DNA of 16,644 nucleotides, taken from positions 1 through 16,644 of the forward strand of contig JAIXSW010000423.1 of the NCBI GenBank assembly GCA_027484495.1. The letters are read 5' to 3'. Source of the DNA: Gammaproteobacteria bacterium. Lineage in GTDB: Bacteria > Pseudomonadota > Gammaproteobacteria > Enterobacterales > Alteromonadaceae. Numbering within the stretch: the first letter of the stretch is position 1; every line of letters begins with the position of its first letter. Made by a program: the position numbers and the translations under genes. Below the pieces are notes generated by a model, which saw only the letters and a list, made by a program, of their open reading frames with translations, did not search any database and was not told the DNA's origin. Positions 1-8,486 of the stretch are shown here, piece by piece.

Positions 1-57
1 CTGCGGGTCACGTAAAGTCGCCATAATAGCGAGTAAGTCGTTGATATTTTTTGACAT
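1..57 (-). CDS. mazG: Nucleoside triphosphate pyrophosphohydrolase MazG (N-terminal fragment)
   Basis: Only the first 19 codons are present; the gene runs off the left edge of the window. The reverse strand reads ATG at 57-55 and gives MSKNINDLLAIMATLRDPQ, which matches the E. coli MazG start (about ten residues, then the conserved LL-IM--LRDP motif). MazG hydrolyses nucleoside triphosphates to monophosphates and pyrophosphate; in E. coli it is also linked to lowering (p)ppGpp, which fits its place behind relA. The gap to relA is 80 bases with no clear terminator, so co-transcription with relA is likely. The ribosome-binding site is weak (GGAAACGAATCTG before the ATG). No mazE or mazF lies between relA and mazG here, unlike E. 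coli. The call rests on a short but distinctive stretch plus gene order. Confidence 0.82.
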   Translation of the reverse strand, partial: MSKNINDLLAIMATLRDPQ

Positions 58-137
58 CAGATTCGTTTCCGGGATCTTCACGCGAGCAGCTCTTACCCCT
101 TCACCTATGATCAAGGGCAAAAGCTGCAGCTGTTGGG

Positions 138-2327
138 TTACTGCGAGCGTTTGGCTTCAATCACATCGTCAATCTGACTGACTTTGGTCAGCAGTTTGTT
201 CAGTGAGTCGAGGTTGTACAGCTCCAGCGTCATATAAATGGTCGCGGTCTGGCGTGCCACGTCAGAATTACTGCTCATCCTTAGCACGTTGGCTTTTTCA
301 TTGGCCAGGATACTGGTGATGTCACGCAATAAACCGTTCCGGTCATGCGCCACGATGCGAATACTGGCTTCATAACCCGACGCATATTGATCGCCCCAGG
401 CCGCCTCGACCACCCGCTCCGGATGTTGTTCCTGCAGATTTTTGAACTGTTCGCAGTCATCGCGGTGCACAGCAATGCCGCGACCCTGCGTGATGTAGCC
501 GATGATGGCGTCACCGGGCAGCGGCTGGCAACAGCCGGCCATATGGGTTAGCAGATTGCCGACGCCCTGCACCACCACATGACTTTTGCTCTGGGTCTGC
601 ATCGGCTTGGAGATCAGCCGCGGGTCAATTTCCGGCACCTCGTGTTTATTGTGCAGGCTTTGAATGTAATTAATCACTTGCGTGACTTTGATCTCACCGC
701 CGCCAATGCCAACCAGCAACTCTTCCATCGAATTGACATTAAAGCGCTGCAGCAGTTTAACCGGTTGATCCAGCGGCACATTCAGCCGCGCCAGTTCGGT
801 ATCCAACAACTCTTTACCGGCCGCATAGTTTTTATCGCGGTCCTGTAACCGGAACCAATACTGCACTTTGGAGCGGGCCCGGCTCGATTTCAGATAACCC
901 AGATTTGGATTCAGCCAGTCGCGGCTCGGATTCGGTTCGCGCCCGGTCAGGATCTCGACCTGATCACCAGTCTTCAGCTGATAAGTAAAAGGGACAATAC
1001 GGCCAGAAATTTTGGCGCCGATGCAACGATTACCGACATTGGAATGCACATAATAGGCGAAATCCAGTGGCGTCGAACCTACCGGTAAATCGACAATATC
1101 GCCTTTGGGCGTAAACACATAGACCCGATCTTCGCTGACCTGATTGCGCAGTTCTTCCGCCAAAGACGAATCCACCACTTCTTCCTGCCAGGCCAGAATT
1201 TTACGCAGCCAGCCAATTTTTTCATCCAGCGCGCCTTCACGCCCGGCGGGGCCACCTTCTTTATAGCGCCAGTGTGCCGCCACGCCCAATTCAGCATCAT
1301 CGTGCATCTGTTGGGTGCGGATCTGAATTTCAATCGGCCGGCCTTGTGGTCCAAGCACAACAGTATGAATGGACTGATAACCGTTTTGTTTTGGCGTGGC
1401 GATGTAATCATCAAACTCTTTGGGCAGATGCTGCCAGCTGGTGTGCACGACCCCCAGCGCCGCATAACAATCCTGCACCCGTTCAGTGACAATCCGTACC
1501 GCGCGGATATCGTATAACTGGTCAAAGGCCAGATGCTTTTTCTGCATCTTTTTCCAGATACTGAAAATATGTTTCGGCCGGCCATAGACTTCGCAGTCCA
1601 GCTTTTCCACCAGCATCTGGTCGCGTACCGCCTGCACAAAATCACGCATGTACTGTTCACGGTCGAGGCGTTTTTCTTCCAGCTGGCTGGCAATTTTTTT
1701 GTAGATTTGCGGATGCAGATAACGAAAGGCTAAATCTTCCAGCTCCCACTTCAGCTGACCGATCCCCAAACGGTTGGCCAGCGGCGCGAAAATGGCATTG
1801 GTTTGTTTGGCCGCCAGCACGCGGGTTTCTTCATCGGCGTTTTTCACATCACGCAGATAACAGATCTGTGCCGCCAGTTTAATCACCACTGCGCGCACAT
1901 CTTCGACCATCGTCAGCAACATTTTGCGCAGATTGTCGGCTTGCTGCGCGTTTGGTGTCTGATTCGGTCCGACCGGGATGGTACGGATCGCTTCCATCTG
2001 TTTGACGGCGGTCAGCATCGTGATCACCGGCGGATCAAAATGCGTGTCCAGCGCAGCACATTCCACTAACTGCGCTTCAACCAACGGGAACAGCAGCGCG
2101 GCGGTCAGCGCATCTTTGTCCATGCGCAAATCAGCCAGGATCTCGACCATTTCCCAGCCGGTGCGCAGCTGCGGGCAACTGGCTTCAGTCAGGTCATGCT
2201 GATTCAGCCAATCGCCGGCTGCGAGCAAACAGGCAATTTTTTTCTCGGACAGCCCCAGTGAAATCAACCAGGCCGAGGTTTCCCCCGCATTGTATTCAGT
2301 GCTGTGCGAATGCCGGACCCTGACCAT
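138..2327 (-). CDS. relA: GTP pyrophosphokinase RelA, (p)ppGpp synthetase I
   Basis: RelA transfers pyrophosphate from ATP to GDP/GTP when a ribosome carries uncharged tRNA, starting the stringent response. The protein has 729 residues (E. coli 744) and is collinear with it. The N-terminal hydrolase-like domain (about 1-190) has lost the His-Asp pair: the matching stretch reads ALLFPLVEAQ near 77-86. The synthetase domain (about 230-385) has GRPKHIFSIWKKM from 249, YDIRA at 272-276, the EFDD motif at 304-307 and EIQIRT at 333-338. An ExDD motif is typical of monofunctional synthetases, as opposed to RxKD of bifunctional SpoT/Rel enzymes. A TGS domain follows (about 400-462, His428), then the zinc-finger region (Cys599, Cys600, Asp624, Cys625) and a C-terminal ACT domain (about 654-729). 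ATG at 2327 has a GAGG at 2336-2333. It lies 25 bases after rlmD, so one transcript rlmD-relA-mazG is likely. Confidence 0.98.
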   Translation of the reverse strand: MVRVRHSHSTEYNAGETSAWLISLGLSEKKIACLLAAGDWLNQHDLTEASCPQLRTGWEMVEILADLRMDKDALTAALLFPLVEAQLVECAALDTHFDPPVITMLTAVKQMEAIRTIPVGPNQTPNAQQADNLRKMLLTMVEDVRAVVIKLAAQICYLRDVKNADEETRVLAAKQTNAIFAPLANRLGIGQLKWELEDLAFRYLHPQIYKKIASQLEEKRLDREQYMRDFVQAVRDQMLVEKLDCEVYGRPKHIFSIWKKMQKKHLAFDQLYDIRAVRIVTERVQDCYAALGVVHTSWQHLPKEFDDYIATPKQNGYQSIHTVVLGPQGRPIEIQIRTQQMHDDAELGVAAHWRYKEGGPAGREGALDEKIGWLRKILAWQEEVVDSSLAEELRNQVSEDRVYVFTPKGDIVDLPVGSTPLDFAYYVHSNVGNRCIGAKISGRIVPFTYQLKTGDQVEILTGREPNPSRDWLNPNLGYLKSSRARSKVQYWFRLQDRDKNYAAGKELLDTELARLNVPLDQPVKLLQRFNVNSMEELLVGIGGGEIKVTQVINYIQSLHNKHEVPEIDPRLISKPMQTQSKSHVVVQGVGNLLTHMAGCCQPLPGDAIIGYITQGRGIAVHRDDCEQFKNLQEQHPERVVEAAWGDQYASGYEASIRIVAHDRNGLLRDITSILANEKANVLRMSSNSDVARQTATIYMTLELYNLDSLNKLLTKVSQIDDVIEAKRSQ

Positions 2328-2352
2328 CTGTACCTCGAAACGTTAACAGCAG

Positions 2353-3675
2353 TTAATACTGTTCAAATAAAGCCATCAGTTCCAGATGACTGGTATACGG
2401 AAACATATCCATCACGCCGATTTTACTGATGCGATAGCGGTTTGCCAGCAAGACGCGGGCATCTCTGGCGAATGTCACCGGGTTGCAGGAGACGTACAAA
2501 ATCTGTGCCGGTTTAAGCTTCACCAGTTCGTCCACCGCACCGGCGGCACCGGCTCGCGCCGGATCCAGCAAGACTTTCTGGTAAACCGGTTTATTCCAGC
2601 TGTGACCTTTCCAGGGCAGATGCAAATCGGCCTGCGCAAAGGTGCAATTGCCATAGCCATTCAGTGTGGCATTTTCGCGGGCACGCTGCACCATTGTGGT
2701 GATGCCTTCGATCCCGGTCACTGCCGCCACCAACGGCGATAATGCCAGACTAAAGTTACCGATACCGCAATACAAATCAAGCACTTGATCAGACTTTTCT
2801 GGCATAAGCCATGCCAGTGCCTGTGTCACCATGGCCTGATTGATACGGCTGTTCACCTGAATAAAGTCGGTTGGTTCAAATTGCAGAACCTGACCCGCGG
2901 CCAACTGATACTGCGGCACCGGCGTATCGGCTTGCCAGGCTTCAAACTGGTTAGATTCGGCTTCGCCAAGCCAGAATGCATCGGGCCAGGCAGCAAGCAA
3001 CAACGCTTTGTCGCTATCCGGTAACGGCCGCACATGGCGGATCACCACAAAGGCGCGACCATCGGCATCCAGTACTTCGGCATGCGTCACAGCACTGCCA
3101 TGTTTCAGCGTTGGCAGCGTCTGGCGCAGCACCGGTAACACTCTGGCAATGGCCGGACTGAGCACCATACACGCCGGGACATCAAGGATCTCTTTACTGC
3201 CGGCCCGGCGAAAGCCAACCTGAAACTGCTGAGTGGTTTTATCAAACCAGACACCGATGCGGGCTTTGCGCCGGTAGCCGGCAGCGTCTGCCGATAACGC
3301 CGGTTGCCACGGCAATTCACTGAGTTTCAGCTGATGTTGTAACAGCGCAGCGACGGCGTCCTGTTTTAACGCCAACGCTGACTCCGGCGCCAGATGTTGC
3401 AACTGACACCCGCCACATAAAGCGGCGGAAGGACACAACGCTTTGATCCGCAGCGCAGAAGGCTGCAATACTTTTTGTACCACGGCGCGGCTGTAGTCTT
3501 TTTTCTGTTCGGTAAAGCGCACCTGGACTTGTTCGCCCGGTAAAGCTCCGTCGACAAAACAGATATTGCCCTGGTGTGTACTGATGCCTTGCGCTTCGTG
3601 ATCCCAGCGTTGGATTGTCACAGCGCCATGTTGTGGCAAATTGGATTTTTTCTTTGTCTGATAGATGCTTACCAT
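2353..3675 (-). CDS. rlmD: 23S rRNA (uracil-1939-C5)-methyltransferase RlmD
   Basis: RlmD (RumA) uses S-adenosylmethionine to make 5-methyluridine at position 1939 of 23S rRNA. The 440-residue product is close to the E. coli enzyme (433). Domains in order: an N-terminal TRAM/OB fold (about 15-75); an iron-sulfur cluster site with Cys81, Cys87, Cys90 and the more distant Cys169; and a Rossmann methyltransferase domain with VLDLYCGIGNFSL from 298, LLDPARAGA from 369, the catalytic cysteine in YVSCNP (Cys397) and the general base Glu432 in SHLELMALF. All four cluster cysteines and both catalytic residues keep the E. coli spacing (offset +7 or +8). The ATG start aligns with the E. coli N-terminus, though the ribosome-binding site is poor. 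The gene is divergent from barA, as in E. coli, and heads the run into relA. Confidence 0.97.
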   Translation of the reverse strand: MVSIYQTKKKSNLPQHGAVTIQRWDHEAQGISTHQGNICFVDGALPGEQVQVRFTEQKKDYSRAVVQKVLQPSALRIKALCPSAALCGGCQLQHLAPESALALKQDAVAALLQHQLKLSELPWQPALSADAAGYRRKARIGVWFDKTTQQFQVGFRRAGSKEILDVPACMVLSPAIARVLPVLRQTLPTLKHGSAVTHAEVLDADGRAFVVIRHVRPLPDSDKALLLAAWPDAFWLGEAESNQFEAWQADTPVPQYQLAAGQVLQFEPTDFIQVNSRINQAMVTQALAWLMPEKSDQVLDLYCGIGNFSLALSPLVAAVTGIEGITTMVQRARENATLNGYGNCTFAQADLHLPWKGHSWNKPVYQKVLLDPARAGAAGAVDELVKLKPAQILYVSCNPVTFARDARVLLANRYRISKIGVMDMFPYTSHLELMALFEQY

Positions 3676-3727
3676 AATTTCGGGTCGGGCTCAGCCTGGA
3701 AAATTGACACCAGTTCCGGCACAAAAC

Positions 3728-3757
3728 ACCATAGGATTTTGTCGGAGCTTATGTCAT
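3728..3757 (-). promoter_or_regulatory. Possible sigma-70 promoter for rlmD-relA-mazG
   Basis: On the minus strand ATGACA (3757-3752) is followed after 18 bases by TATGGT (3733-3728). This would start transcription near 3721, about 45 bases before the rlmD ATG. ATGACA matches five of six consensus positions and TATGGT four of six. It lies in the 123-base gap between two divergent genes, where a promoter is expected, but no conservation data back it. Confidence 0.35.
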
Positions 3758-3767
3758 GATAAATGAT
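3739..3767 (+). promoter_or_regulatory. barA: Possible sigma-70 promoter for barA
   Basis: TTGTCG at 3739-3744 and AATGAT at 3762-3767 are 17 bases apart and would start transcription near 3774, about 25 bases before the barA ATG. The -10 element is weak. A better -35 hexamer, TTGACA at 3704-3709, has no convincing -10 partner at normal spacing (best CACCAT at 3727-3732). The element overlaps the candidate rlmD promoter on the other strand, so the two could compete for polymerase. Confidence 0.28.
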
Positions 3768-3798
3768 AGATAGCCCATTGTAGCAAGCAGCGCCCCAG

Positions 3799-6609
3799 AT
3801 GACGAAAATTGCTTTACGCGATTGGATCCTGCTAATCACCTTATTACCAACCTTACTGGCCAGCGCCGGTCTTGGCGGGTATTTCAGTTATATGCGTTTC
3901 GCCGATTTATCGCGTGATCTGGCAGACCAGGCGAGCAATATCGCCGAACCGCTGGCCATCGCGGCGGCCTATGGCTTATTGGCCGACGACAAGGCTTATC
4001 TGCAGCGATTGGTCAATGTCAGCCATCGGAAAAACTCACCACGGGTACGCACTATTGCGGTGTTTGACCATCGGCATCAGCTGGTCGCCAGCTCGAATCT
4101 GCATAAAGATTTCGCTGATTTACATTTACCGGCAAAGAGCCTGTTACCCGACCTGCCGCAAATTGTGCAACAAGACAATTATTTGCTGATCCGGGCGCCA
4201 ATCCAGTTGGAGAGCAGTGAGATCCAGGCGCTGGCGCTAAGTGCACGCAGCAATGATGCGCAGACCAGCCGATTGCTGGCCACTGAGGGCCGGCTCGGTT
4301 ATGTGCTGGTGCAGGTCGACAAAGACAAGGTAATGCTGGCGCAGCAAAGTTCGATGCTGGTGACCATTCTATTGGTGTTGCTGGCGCTCAGTCTGGCACT
4401 GGTGCTGAGTCTGCGTCTGCTCAGCCGGCTCAGTCAGCCGCTGCAACAACTGCTCCTGCAGATTGAACGTCTGGCCGAAGGCCGGTTTGAGAAACATCTG
4501 GATCAGCCCTTTATCGGCGAATTTGATCTGATGCGCCTTGGCGTCAATCAACTGGCCAATGAACTGAAACATTATAAAGATGAGATGCAGCATGCGGTGG
4601 ACCAGTCGACCAGTGATCTGGTGCAGACCATGGAACAGCTGGAAATGCAAAACGTCGCGCTGGATATGGCCAGGCGTAAAGCGCAGGACGACAACAGGCT
4701 CAAGTCCGAATTTCTCGCCAAGATGAGTCATGAACTCCGCACTCCGCTCAATGGTGTACTCGGTTTTACCCGGCAGCTATTAAAAACCCAGCTGACCCAT
4801 CACCAGCAGGATTACCTCAATACCATCCAGAAATCGGCCAACAGCTTGTTGTCGCTGGTCAACGATGTGCTGGATTACGCCAAGCTTGAAGAAGGCCGGA
4901 TGCCAATCAATCCGGAGCCTTTTTCGATCCGCGACCTGGTGTACGATGCGGTCGAACTGTTGTCGGTCAATGCGTTTGACAAACAGCTGGAACTGGCACT
5001 GCAAATCGATGCTGATGTACCGGATTCACTGATTGGCGATCCATTACGGATTAATCAGATCCTGATGAACATCGCCGGCAACGCGATTAAATTCACTGAA
5101 CACGGCAGCATTGTGATCCGGCTGCAACATCAGCCCAGCACTGAAGATGCGGTAATGCTGCATTTTGAAGTGCAGGATACCGGCATCGGTATCGCACCGA
5201 CACAGCAAGAGCAGTTGTTTCATGGGTTTGCCCAGGCCGACGGCAGTATTGGCCGGCGCTATGGCGGCACAGGTCTTGGCCTAATCATTTCACAGCGGTT
5301 AGTCGCCGCAATGGGTGGCCAGATTGGCTTCCACAGCAAGGCCAGTGAAGGGTCTACTTTCTGGTTCAGCCTGGCGCTACCGGCCCATCCGCTCAGTGCC
5401 AGCGAACCATTGCCGGTCGCGTTATTAACCGGCAAAACCGTGTTGTACATCGAACCACAACAATATTCGCGCGAATCGACATTAAGTTTATTAAACAGTT
5501 GGGGTATGCAGGTCTCAGCTTGTGCAACGCCAGGCCAATTACAACAGGCGCTGGCACACCAGGACCAATTTGATATCGCGCTGATTGGCCGCACCGTGTC
5601 ACTGGACCAGCTCAATCCGATCATTGAATTGATCCGGCAAATTAAACCGCATTGTCAGTATCTGTATCTGTTGGTGAATTCGTTGTCGCCAAACCTGCGT
5701 GAGGCGTTGCTGCAAAGCGGCGCGATGGCGTGTCTGGCCAAACCGGCGCATCAACGCAAGCTGGCAGCTACACTGGCGCGGCCTTATAACCAGCACCAGG
5801 CCGTTACGTTGCCGTCACCGACCACGCCCAAAGCAAGGTTGCGGGTGCTGACGGTTGATGATAACGAAGCGAATCTGAAACTGATTAATACCTTACTCGG
5901 CGAGTTGGTTGAATCCGTCGATTCCGCCAGTCAGGGCGCAGAAGCATGGCAACTGGCTTCGCATGTCCATTACGACATTATTTTTATGGACATTAATATG
6001 CCGGTCATGGACGGGATCAGCGCCTGCCAGCGCATCCAGCAAAGTTCATTAAACGAAGACACGCCGATCATCGCCGTGACTGCCCATACCTTGCCGGGCG
6101 AACGCGAACGGTTGTTAGGACTGGGATTCTGTGAGTTTTTAAGTAAGCCGCTCGATGAACAAATGCTGCAGTATACGCTGAAAGAATGTTGTCCGGCCTT
6201 TAGCCAGGCCAGTATGCAGCCTGTCTATGCGGCAACAGAGCCTGCGGCAGATATCCCGGCATTACCGCAAAGCCGGCATGTTGATTGGGAGCTGGCCTTG
6301 CAGCGCGCAGCCGGCAAAACCGAGCTGGCGCGGGAAATGTTACAACTATTGCTGGCCAGTCTGCCGCAGACCTTAGCAGACTTAGAAAAGTATCGGGAAA
6401 GTAATCAGCGCGATGCACTGATCCAGCTGGTGCACAAGCTGCACGGCGCCACTTGTTATACCGGCGTGCCGCACATTAAAGCACTGAGTGAAACCATTGA
6501 AACCCAATTGAAAACCGGTGCCAGCCTGTTACAGCTGGAACCAGAACTCTTTGATCTGACTGATCAGTTGCAGGATTTATTGGCTGAATCACAACAATGG
6601 TCGCAATAA
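3799..6609 (+). CDS. barA: Hybrid sensor histidine kinase BarA
   Basis: BarA is the inner-membrane sensor of the BarA/UvrY (GacS/GacA) system, which drives the Csr/Rsm small RNAs. The 936-residue product has transmembrane segments at about 8-30 and 185-207 around a periplasmic sensor region, then a HAMP linker (about 208-260), a coiled-coil stretch, and a HisKA domain with KMSHELRTPLNG (phospho-accepting His311). The ATPase domain has the N-box near 424-431, DTGIGI at 460-465 and GGTGLGL at 489-495. A receiver-like domain at about 546-660 has no phospho-accepting aspartate (LIGRT at 595-599 where Asp should be). A true receiver follows with Asp687/688, Asp731 (FMDINMP), Thr761 and Lys783, and a C-terminal HPt domain with LVHKLHG (His879). 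This His-Asp-His layout is that of E. coli BarA. The ATG at 3799 aligns with E. coli; its ribosome-binding site is weak. Confidence 0.97.
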   Translation: MTKIALRDWILLITLLPTLLASAGLGGYFSYMRFADLSRDLADQASNIAEPLAIAAAYGLLADDKAYLQRLVNVSHRKNSPRVRTIAVFDHRHQLVASSNLHKDFADLHLPAKSLLPDLPQIVQQDNYLLIRAPIQLESSEIQALALSARSNDAQTSRLLATEGRLGYVLVQVDKDKVMLAQQSSMLVTILLVLLALSLALVLSLRLLSRLSQPLQQLLLQIERLAEGRFEKHLDQPFIGEFDLMRLGVNQLANELKHYKDEMQHAVDQSTSDLVQTMEQLEMQNVALDMARRKAQDDNRLKSEFLAKMSHELRTPLNGVLGFTRQLLKTQLTHHQQDYLNTIQKSANSLLSLVNDVLDYAKLEEGRMPINPEPFSIRDLVYDAVELLSVNAFDKQLELALQIDADVPDSLIGDPLRINQILMNIAGNAIKFTEHGSIVIRLQHQPSTEDAVMLHFEVQDTGIGIAPTQQEQLFHGFAQADGSIGRRYGGTGLGLIISQRLVAAMGGQIGFHSKASEGSTFWFSLALPAHPLSASEPLPVALLTGKTVLYIEPQQYSRESTLSLLNSWGMQVSACATPGQLQQALAHQDQFDIALIGRTVSLDQLNPIIELIRQIKPHCQYLYLLVNSLSPNLREALLQSGAMACLAKPAHQRKLAATLARPYNQHQAVTLPSPTTPKARLRVLTVDDNEANLKLINTLLGELVESVDSASQGAEAWQLASHVHYDIIFMDINMPVMDGISACQRIQQSSLNEDTPIIAVTAHTLPGERERLLGLGFCEFLSKPLDEQMLQYTLKECCPAFSQASMQPVYAATEPAADIPALPQSRHVDWELALQRAAGKTELAREMLQLLLASLPQTLADLEKYRESNQRDALIQLVHKLHGATCYTGVPHIKALSETIETQLKTGASLLQLEPELFDLTDQLQDLLAESQQWSQ

Positions 6610-6634
6610 AACAGGGCTGCAATAGAACGCAGCC
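6605..6634 (-). terminator. Probable intrinsic terminator after acpS
   Basis: GGCTGC (6615-6620) and GCAGCC (6629-6634) form a 6-bp GC-rich stem with an 8-base loop. On the minus strand the stem is followed by CTGTTTTATTG, a U-rich tail, so it suits the end of the long lepA-to-acpS transcript. On the plus strand it is followed by TCAGGATTC without a T-run, so it should stop barA transcripts less well. It fills the whole 25-base gap between the two convergent stop codons. Confidence 0.6.
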
Positions 6635-7012
6635 TCAGGATTCAAAAATCACCGTCGCCATAGCAAAGGCCTGCTCGTCGCTAATCGATAACCAGGTCTG
6701 ACGCAGGCCCAATTTCGCCGCTAAATCAGCCGCAGCGCCGTGTAATTCCAACATCGGTCGACCAAACTCGTCATTGCGGATATTAAAATGCTGGAAAGAA
6801 ATACCACGGCCAATGCCGGTACCGAGTGCTTTCGCCGCCGCTTCTTTGGCAGCAAAACGCTTGGCAAAATAACGCGCCGGCTGCGCATGAGCCTGGTATA
6901 TAACCTGCTCGTCCGCCGTCAGCACCCGTTCAATCAGCCGTGGTGAGCGCGCCAGACTTTGCTCAATCCGGCTGATCTCAACAATATCGGTGCCAAGACC
7001 CAGGATCGCCAT
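6635..7012 (-). CDS. acpS: Holo-[acyl-carrier-protein] synthase AcpS
   Basis: AcpS moves the 4'-phosphopantetheine arm of coenzyme A onto a serine of acyl carrier protein, activating fatty-acid synthesis. The product has 125 residues (E. coli 126). Family motifs are GTDIVEI at 7-13 with magnesium-binding Asp9, and RFAAKEAAAKALGTG from 52 with Glu57 and Lys61. The C-terminal strand reads SISDEQAFAMATVI. The start ATG (7012-7010) shares one base with the pdxJ stop codon (TAATG), so its translation is probably coupled to pdxJ. It is the last gene of the long minus-strand run and is followed by a hairpin terminator. The pdxJ-acpS pairing is the normal one in this class. Confidence 0.97.
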   Translation of the reverse strand: MAILGLGTDIVEISRIEQSLARSPRLIERVLTADEQVIYQAHAQPARYFAKRFAAKEAAAKALGTGIGRGISFQHFNIRNDEFGRPMLELHGAAADLAAKLGLRQTWLSISDEQAFAMATVIFES

Positions 7013-7743
7013 TAGCGGCGCGCCTCCACCATCAGGCGTTTCATCTCTGCCACCGCCGGCCCCAGACCGGTGAAAATTGCCTGCGCAATTAAGGCATGGC
7101 CAATATTCAGTTCATGCATTTGTGGAATGGCCGCAATCGGCTGCACATTGTGCACATGCAAACCATGACCGGCGTTGACGATTAAGCCAAGCGACGCCGC
7201 ATATTCAGCGGCCACGCGGATGCGCTCCAGTTCAGCTTTTTGCTGTTTCGGGCAGGTGGCATCGGCATAAGCGCCGGTATGGATTTCAATGTAAGGAGCA
7301 CCAGAACGGGCGGCCGCTTCAATCTGACGCTGGTCAGCGTCAATAAATAACGACACCAGGATGTTGTTATTGCTGAGTTCATCAACCGCAGTTTTAATAC
7401 GGTCAAATTGACCCGCGATCTCAAGACCGCCTTCGGTGGTCAACTCCTGGCGTTTTTCCGGCACCAGACAACAAAAATGTGGTTTCAGCTCAAGCGCGAT
7501 GCGCAGCATTTCATCGGTCAGGCCCATCTCAAAATTCAGCCGGGTCTGGATGGTCTGGCGTAATAAAAACACATCCCGGTCCTGAATATGCCGGCGATCT
7601 TCACGTAAATGCACGGTGATCCCATCAGCGCCATATTGTTCTGCCAACAATGCCGCATGCACCGGTTCCGGATACTGACTACCGCGAGCCTGACGGACAG
7701 TGGCGACGTGATCGATGTTGACGCCTAAATAAATCGGTTGCAT
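7012..7743 (-). CDS. pdxJ: Pyridoxine 5'-phosphate synthase PdxJ
   Basis: PdxJ closes the pyridoxine ring, joining 1-deoxy-D-xylulose 5-phosphate with 3-amino-2-oxopropyl phosphate, in the DXP-dependent vitamin B6 route. The product has 243 residues, equal to E. coli. Visible motifs: LGVNIDHVATVRQARG from 6, GITVHLREDRRHI from 41, EIHTGAYAD from 153, NAGHGLHVHNV from 190 and ELNIGHALI from 211. The catalytic residues His45, Glu72 and His193 are at the E. coli positions. The ATG has a strong ribosome-binding site (AGGGAG, 6-7 bases upstream). A small hairpin (ACGCC/GGCGT around a TGCT loop, 7756-7769) sits just upstream of that site in the 38-base gap after recO; it has no T-run and looks minor. 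Confidence 0.98.
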   Translation of the reverse strand: MQPIYLGVNIDHVATVRQARGSQYPEPVHAALLAEQYGADGITVHLREDRRHIQDRDVFLLRQTIQTRLNFEMGLTDEMLRIALELKPHFCCLVPEKRQELTTEGGLEIAGQFDRIKTAVDELSNNNILVSLFIDADQRQIEAAARSGAPYIEIHTGAYADATCPKQQKAELERIRVAAEYAASLGLIVNAGHGLHVHNVQPIAAIPQMHELNIGHALIAQAIFTGLGPAVAEMKRLMVEARR

Positions 7744-7781
7744 GAGATCTCCCTGACGCCTGCTGGCGTGATTTAAATGCG

Positions 7782-8486
7782 TTAATCCTGACGGAATAAT
7801 TGTCGGCTATGCAGCGGTGCCTGGCCCAATAATGGCCGCAACAGCTGGCGGTTTAATTGTTTGGCGCAGCGCAGACTGCTGCTCTGCCAGTCAGCTTGGC
7901 TGATGGCCAGTAAATCGGCGCCAGACCAGCCCTGCAGCGCAGCGACAAAACCATATTCGTGTTGCCACTGATAACAGCCATCGCTTCGCAGCGGCACACC
8001 TTCAGCATCAACACTGCAGTCCACCGGTATGCCCAGTTCCTGCAACAGTGCCAGTTCGGCCTCGCGCAGCAGCTGCTCCAATAAAGGCCTGGCAGTTTGC
8101 GCGTTGCCTTGCAGTTGCAACTGCCACAGCGCCTGCACACTGTGTTGATAAATCTCGAATAATTCATCGGCCTGCGTATTGGCAGGAAATAACCGGCAAA
8201 TCAGTTCGTTCAGATACAAAGCGCTGAACAGCCATTCGCCTTGCAGTGCCAGCGCGGCCTGTTGTTCTTCAATCCGGCGTACTGTGCGTAATTCGCCCTG
8301 ACCACTGAGTTCAACCCAGCACAAACAAAACAGCGGCCACTGACTACGGCCGCTGTGTTTTTTTGCCGGCCGGCGGGCAACTGCCCGCACTCGGCCTTGA
8401 TTTGGTAGCAATAAATCCAGGATCAGTTTCTGGTCCTGGAACGCAGTACTGTGCAGCAAAAACGCTGAGACTGCGCCTTCAGCCAT
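7782..8486 (-). CDS. recO: DNA repair protein RecO
   Basis: RecO works with RecR and RecF to replace SSB by RecA on single-stranded DNA and can anneal strands. The 234-residue product (E. coli 242) has the N-terminal OB fold (about 5-80; AFLLHSTAFQDQKLILDLL from 8) followed by a helical domain (LYLNELICRLFPANTQADELF in the middle, and a leucine/glutamine-rich stretch). RecO is one of the more variable proteins of this block, and the call rests on the N-terminal pattern plus its position between era and pdxJ. I see no CxxC zinc motif, in line with proteobacterial RecO. Its ATG shares one base with the era stop (TAATG), implying translational coupling. Confidence 0.93.
   Translation of the reverse strand: MAEGAVSAFLLHSTAFQDQKLILDLLLPNQGRVRAVARRPAKKHSGRSQWPLFCLCWVELSGQGELRTVRRIEEQQAALALQGEWLFSALYLNELICRLFPANTQADELFEIYQHSVQALWQLQLQGNAQTARPLLEQLLREAELALLQELGIPVDCSVDAEGVPLRSDGCYQWQHEYGFVAALQGWSGADLLAISQADWQSSSLRCAKQLNRQLLRPLLGQAPLHSRQLFRQD

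Noticed and set aside
58..137. Palindrome AGCTGCAGCT (122-131) in the relA-mazG gap as a terminator
   Set aside because: There is no loop of workable size and no T-run; it is a simple 10-base palindrome.
1079..1693. 204-codon ORF overlapping relA on the same strand in another frame
   Set aside because: Its residues are the shifted reading of the conserved RelA synthetase domain; composition is rich in Trp, Arg and Cys, and no start signal supports it.
3317..3724. 135-codon ORF over the start of rlmD
   Set aside because: It is an out-of-frame reading of rlmD; the rlmD frame carries the family motifs and the aligned start.
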